From Ehretia macrophylla (Eukaryota; Streptophyta; Magnoliopsida; Boraginales; Ehretiaceae): a stretch of 64,000 nucleotides of DNA. The notes under the pieces are model-generated. The model had not been told where the DNA came from. It saw only the letters and a program-made list of their open reading frames with translations, and did no database searches. This document shows, in pieces, positions 58,917 to 64,000 of the stretch (its first letter is position 1; the number at the start of each line of letters is the position of its first letter). The stretch covers positions 32,837,235-32,901,234 of the forward strand of contig CM075781.1 of the NCBI GenBank assembly GCA_037974665.1, read 5' to 3'. Position numbers and translations under genes: made by a program.

Positions 58917-61900
58917 CAATTGCGCCCACGCAATTCCTACCTGGTCAACAAACAACTCCGGATACTGATCTCGAACCTGGTCCTCTCTTTCCCAAGTTGC
59001 TTCCTCAAACCCATGATGATTCCACAGAACCTTTACTAACGGAATACTCTTTCTGCGAAACTCCTGAACTTTCGATCCACAATTCTAATCGGTTTCTCTT
59101 CATAGGACAACTTCTCTTCAATCTGCAAAGGCTCTGGTTCAAGCACATGTGAAGGGTCTGGATGGTACTTCTTCAACATAGACACGTGGAACACATTGTG
59201 CAGTCTCGACAAGCTCGAAGGCAAAGCTAATCGATAAGCCAAAGGACCTACCTGGGACGGTGATCTCATACGGACCCAAATACCTGGGACTAAGCTTCCC
59301 GCTCTTACTGTGACGAATCAATCCCTTCCGTGGAGAAATATTAAGAAACACCCAATCTCCTAAATCAAACTCAAGATCCCGACAGTGCTTATCTGCGTAA
59401 CTCTTCTGACGACTCTGAGCTGTAAGCATACGCTGGCGAATAAGGTGAACATTTTCTACCATCTTAATCATCTCAGGTAACACAGTCGGATCAACTGTTC
59501 TCATCTCTCCAACCTCTTCCCAATATAATGGGGATCTGCATTTACGACCATACAACGCCTCGTAGGGAGCCATACCTATAGTAGATTGATAACTATTGTT
59601 GTAGGCGAACTCCGCTAAAGGCAAAAACTTCTCCCAATTCTTCCCAAAGTCTAGCACACATGCTCGAAGCATGTCTTCCAAGATCCTGATGGTTATCTCA
59701 GACTGGCCATCAGTTTGCGGATGATATGCAGTACTGAAGCTCAACTTAGTGCCCATGGCCTCTTGCAACTTCTGCCAAAAACGAGATCTGAACTTGGGAT
59801 CCCTATCTAACACTATACTCTGTGGCACACCATGCAATCTCACAATATTAGCAACATATAGTTCAGCTAACTTATCAAGGCTATCCTTTTTGTTCACGGG
59901 AATAAAATGTATAACTTTAGTCAAGCGGTCCACAACAACCCAAATAGAATCACATCCTCTCGGAGATCTAGGAAGATCGGTCACAAGGTCCATTGTTATA
60001 TGTACCCACTTCCATTGCGGAATCGACAACGGCTGTAGAAGTCCGGCTGGCCTCTGATGCTCAACTTTAACCCTCTGACAAGTCAAACATCTGGATACAT
60101 ACCCAGCAATCTCCCTCTTCATATTGTTCCACCAGAAGTGTTGTTTCAAATCTCTATACATCTTTGTACTGCCCGGAAGAATCGTGTACCTTGAATTATG
60201 TGCCTCGGACAGGATCTCATTCTTCAAAGTCGGATCATCAGGAACACATACTCTATCCCAGAATCTGAAGATGCCATTTGCATGTAATTTAAACTCCGAC
60301 TCTCCCCCTTTTGACTTTTCTTGAATCTTCAAGATGTGAGGATCAGTCTTTTGAGCCTCTCTGATTTGTGCTATCAATCTTGACTGAATCTGTAAACTAG
60401 CAAACCGAATCCCTACCTCAGTAGCTTCTGGCTTCCATGAACAAATTTCTTCCAAAGTTTCCCAATCCTTGATAATCAAGCTTGCAACAGTAGCCTTTCG
60501 GCTTAAAGCATCAGCAACAACATTTGCCTTACTTGACACATAGTTAATAGAACAGTTATAACCACCCAATAGCTCTAGCCATCTCCGTTGCCTCATATTT
60601 AGATCCTTCTGTGAAAACAAATACTTGAGACTCTTGTGGTCAGTAAATATTTCAAATCTGCAACCCCACAAGTAATGACGCCACTTCTTCAATGCAAACA
60701 CAACTGCAGCTAACTCAAGATCATGTGTAGGGTAATTGACTTCATAAGGTTTCAATTTCCTAGAAGCATAGGCAATCACCTTACCATTCTGCATTAAAAC
60801 ACATCCCAAACCTTCTTTAGATGCATCGCTGTAGACAACGAAGTTCTCTGTTCCCTCAGGTAAAGCTAGTATAGGAGCTGTAGTTAGTCTCTTCTTCAAT
60901 TCTTGGAAACTAGATTCACACTTGGCATCCCAATTGTAAGCAACTTTCTTCTGAGTCAACTGGCTCAAAGGTCCAGAAATTTTGGAGAAGTCTTTAACAA
61001 ATCTCCGGTAGTAACCTGCTAATCCAAGAAAACTCCGAATCTATGACACCGTCTCACGTCACTTACAAGATGAAACAACTTCAATCTTAGCTGGCTCCAC
61101 TGAAATTCCTCAGACAGAAATGATATGGCCTAGAAAAAATATCTGATTCAACCAGAACTCACACTTGCTGAATTTAGCAAAAAGCTTGTTTTCCTGCAGA
61201 GTCTGTAGCACAATCTTCAAGTGTTGCTCATGTTCAGCCTCATTCTTCGAATACACTAAAATGTCGTCAATAAAGATCACGACAAACTGATCAAGGTAAG
61301 GTGAAAAAACTCTCTGCATCATGTCCATGAATGCGGCTGGTGCATTCGTCAAACCAAACGGCAAAACAACAAATTCATAGTGGCCATATCTAGTCCTGAA
61401 TGCCATCTTTGGTATATCGTCACTCCGAATCCTAAGTTGATAGTAACCCTGCCTCAAGTCAAATTTGGAGTAAACACTCGCACCCTGCAACTGGTCAAAC
61501 AATTCTTCAATCAACGGCAAGGGGTATTTGTTCTTAATCGTGACTTGATTAAGTCCCTTGTAATCAATACATAACCGTAGCGTGCCGTCTTTCTTTCTCA
61601 CAAACAACACAGGTGCGCCCCACGGCGAAGAACTAGGTTGTATAAACCCTTTCTCAAGCAAGTTCTAAAGTTGAATTTTTAACTCCTGAAGTTCAGCCGA
61701 TGCCATTCTATAAGGACTCCTAGAAATTGGCGCAGTGCCTGGCACAAGATCAATCACGAACTCAATCTCCCTATCCGGTGGTAAACCTGGTAATTCATAG
61801 GGAAATACACTAGGGAAGTCCCTAACAATCGGACCCTCATTGACACTCAACTTATCAGCAGGCTGATTGATCAAATAAGCTAAGTAAGCTTCACAACCCC

Positions 61901-62395
61901 TATTCAACAACTTAGAAGTCTTGATCGCTGATAAAAGTGGAATTCCGGCAGCCCTGTAGTTCCCAACAATCTCTAGTACCGGTAGGTCAGGAACCTTAAG
62001 ATAAACGACCTTTGTTCTACAATCCAACTGAGCATAATACTTTCCCAACCAGTCCATTCCCAAAATGATTTCAAAGTCACGGAATGGCAATATAATTAAA
62101 TCAGCAGGAAATTTACGGTTCTCAATACATATATCACAAGATTTGCAAATAGACTCAGTAACAAATTTCGAATCCAAATGAGTACTAACTTCAACTTCAT
62201 GAGGCAAATTATCAATGCAAACATTCACAGATCGTGCACATGCAGGAGTTATAAACGAATGTGTAGCTCCGGGATCAATCAAAACTTTAACTGGCTGAGT
62301 ATTGAGAAGAAAGGTACCTTCCACTATAGCTGTAGTATCGGGTAGCTCCTCTGCATCCAGTGCAAAGACCCTAGCCTGAACTCTCTGTGCTGGAC
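58917..62395 (-). pseudogene. Internal C pol region
   Basis: Near-duplicate of internal B pol. Protease is near 62255-62290, reverse transcriptase about 61110-61680 ([29 protein letters not shown] near 61240-61280), RNase H about 60540-60930, and integrase about 59250-60290 with HPQTDGQSE and its HHCC region ([15 protein letters not shown] to CLTCQ). The C-terminal chromodomain-like tail is near 58970-59060. Broken in about four places. Confidence 0.9.
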
Positions 62396-63548
62396 GTGCA
62401 CCTGCAGCCCTATTCTGAACACCTTGGCCTCCACCACGGCCCTGAACATTGTTATACTTAGGGCAATCTCTCACCCTATGGTCATCACTGCCACAACCCG
62501 TACATTTACCACTCTTCCTCCAGCAGTTAGCCTCAATATGCCCTGACCGATTACAATAATTACACTGCTGATTTTGCCTAACTGCAGTGTTTCCTGTAGG
62601 TGCTGGGGCTCTGGTAGTAGTAGGAACTGTAGCTCCCTGCTGAGGTCTAGTCACACCTGGCCTACCCTGATACTGCTGCTGTGGCTAATACGGACGCTAC
62701 TGAGGAACCTGTGTAGAAGACTGATACTGCCTCGGCTGACTCTGGCTGCTCTGGCCCAAATACTGCTTCTTACTCGGCTGACTGCTCTCAACTATCATCT
62801 CAGCCTTCCGTTTCTCAAACTTCGAGGCTGCCTGAAATGCCTCGGGAAAAGTAGTATAGGTCTGCCCAGTCAAATGCAACTGTATGTCCATTCTCAGCCC
62901 ACGGACAAACCAATGAATCATCCTCCTAGCCGGCCATACCAACTCGGGCATATACCTCGACAGGCTAACAAACTTAGCCTCGTACTGTGCAACAGTCATA
63001 TTTCCCTGCTTCAGGGCCACAAACTCATCTTCCCTCCTCTCCATAGCCATCTCGGGAATGTACTTATCCCGAAACTCACTCACAAAATCATCCCATAAAT
63101 GTGGAACATCCTTACAATCCCACCTCAATCTGACAGTATTCCAACACTGCTCTGCATCGCCCTCAAACAAGAATGATGCATAATCTATTCTTGCCTCATC
63201 AGTATACCTCAACGCGGTGAAAATCTTCTCAACTCGATTAATCCATCTCTCGGCCGCCTCATCATCCGGCTCCCCGAAGAACTTTCCCGGCTCCCCGAAC
63301 AACTTTCCTGGCTCGTGCCTCAGAAATTTCTCTAACTGATTATTCTCAACTCTGTACCCCTGTCCACCAGGATTAGCTTGATTTCCCTGGGGATTAATCC
63401 GGTCCTGCCTCTGCTCATGTAGCACCTGTGTAATCCGGTCTACTGCAGTAGTCATAGTAGCCATAAACTGCTCAGGCAACGGCTGCTGACCCTGTTCTGC
63501 TGCCTCTTCATCTGATCCTATACCTTGAGTACCACGACGTGGCGGCAT
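62396..63548 (-). pseudogene. Internal C gag region
   Basis: Starts MPPRRGTQGIGSDEEAAEQG. The Gag domain spans about 63020-63310 (EPDDEAAERWINRVEKIFTA, FVSEFRDKYIPEMAM). A Gln/Ser-rich segment and paired Cys/His motifs (CNYCNRSGHIEANC, CTGCGSDDHRVRDC) lie near 62460-62560. A few breaks. Confidence 0.88.
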
Positions 63549-63839
63549 AGTAGCAACTCACAATAGCTGGCAACATTTAAAAGCAGTTTATAGACAGAAA
63601 TATAGCACATAAGATTAGATAACACTCAAGTCAATAACAATCCAATATTCTATCACACAATTCACATAAGACAAGTTCAACTTGCCAAACTATTTCACTT
63701 AAACACATAAACATTCCAAGTTCACAAGTCATGCTATATCATTTTCTTTTCACTTAACAATCATATATAAACACTTTAGCATTTTAGACCTTTACCCCAC
63801 AGACCGAGAATCATATCCCGGCTCATGCAAGACTATCAT
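63549..63839 (-). other. Internal C leader
   Basis: AT-rich untranslated stretch, nearly identical to the leader of internal B; nothing else seen. Confidence 0.6.
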
Positions 63840-63851
63840 GCTCTGATACCA
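63840..63851 (-). other. Primer-binding site of internal C
   Basis: The sense sequence TGGTATCAGAGC, eight bases inside the right LTR. Confidence 0.95.
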
Positions 63852-63859
63852 CCTAAAGA

Positions 63860-64000
63860 TGTCACGCCCCGACCCGACCCCGCAAAAGGCCAAGCCCGGA
63901 CCCGACACACGGACGGAGTCTCCTCTGTATCGCGGACGATCCGAAAACCCTAAAATCAATATAACACTTGCGAAAGCCATATAATAATCAAAACAAGCCA
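63860..64000 (-). repeat. Right LTR of the B/C array, cut by window edge
   Basis: Starts TGTCACGCCCCGACCCGACC. Over the 141 bases available I counted two differences from the middle LTR and five from the left LTR. Confidence 0.92.

Larger units (their letters stand above)
46063..64000 (-). mobile_element. Gypsy tandem array B/C: LTR-internal-LTR-internal-LTR
   Basis: Three LTRs of one family alternate with two internal regions, all on the minus strand: LTR 46063-48328, internal B 48329-53265, LTR 53266-58899 (holding a solo LTR), internal C 58900-63859, LTR from 63860 to the window edge. The internal regions are close copies. The shared middle LTR means this is not two independent insertions side by side; unequal recombination between elements is the usual explanation. 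Each coding region is broken in about three to five places. Tekay/Del-like chromovirus. Confidence 0.9.

Noticed and set aside
46063-63859. Two independent side-by-side gypsy insertions
   Set aside because: The two internal regions share a single middle LTR with no target repeat or filler between them.

Overview
This window looks like plant nuclear DNA from deep inside a repeat block. I found no host protein gene, rRNA, tRNA or CRISPR. Everything recognisable is a fossil of a reverse-transcribing element. An angiosperm is likely, because the two families present are endogenous pararetroviruses (Caulimoviridae) and Ty3/gypsy chromoviruses with initiator-Met tRNA primer sites. I cannot name the species.

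Layout. 1-2373 is the 3' part of a plus-strand gypsy-type LTR cut by the window edge, with a 62-bp tandem repeat inside. 2374-12109 is a plus-strand pararetrovirus unit, interrupted by an old minus-strand solo LTR (about 6217-8925) and ending in a doubled intergenic region. At about 12110 the orientation flips, giving a head-to-head junction. 12110-44639 is a minus-strand, head-to-tail series of further units, split near 18640, 37642 and 42668. The third unit carries a solo LTR (19414-21913, repeat CCCAA) and a full-length gypsy element A (25659-35691, repeat GTGTC, LTRs of about 2.49 kb). At 44640 the last unit is cut by an LTR of the A family. At 46063 that LTR is itself cut by an LTR-internal-LTR-internal-LTR array (B and C) that runs off the right edge. 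The middle LTR of the array holds a 3365-bp plus-strand solo LTR (53684-57048, repeat CCACC).

Pararetrovirus. Each unit is about 6.4 kb from primer site to primer site once insertions are removed; one unit is shorter. The order is promoter with TATA box, an 11-codon leader ORF ending at the primer site, tRNA-Met primer site, 30K-type movement protein, a Cys/His-rich linker, coat protein with a CX2CX4HX4C knuckle, aspartic protease, reverse transcriptase, RNase H, then an unrecognised extension of about 250 residues beyond RNase H. The movement-protein-first order and the YIDD reverse transcriptase suggest a florendovirus-like lineage, at moderate confidence. All units are broken many times over.

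Gypsy elements. A, B and C have Gag with zinc knuckles, protease, reverse transcriptase, RNase H, an integrase with HHCC and DDE signatures, a GPY/F motif and a chromodomain-like tail, which suggests the Tekay/Del clade. They are broken in a few places each but have similar LTRs, so they are much younger than the viral units. The order of events by nesting is: pararetrovirus units first, then solo LTRs, A and the A-like LTR, then the B/C array, then the solo LTR inside it.
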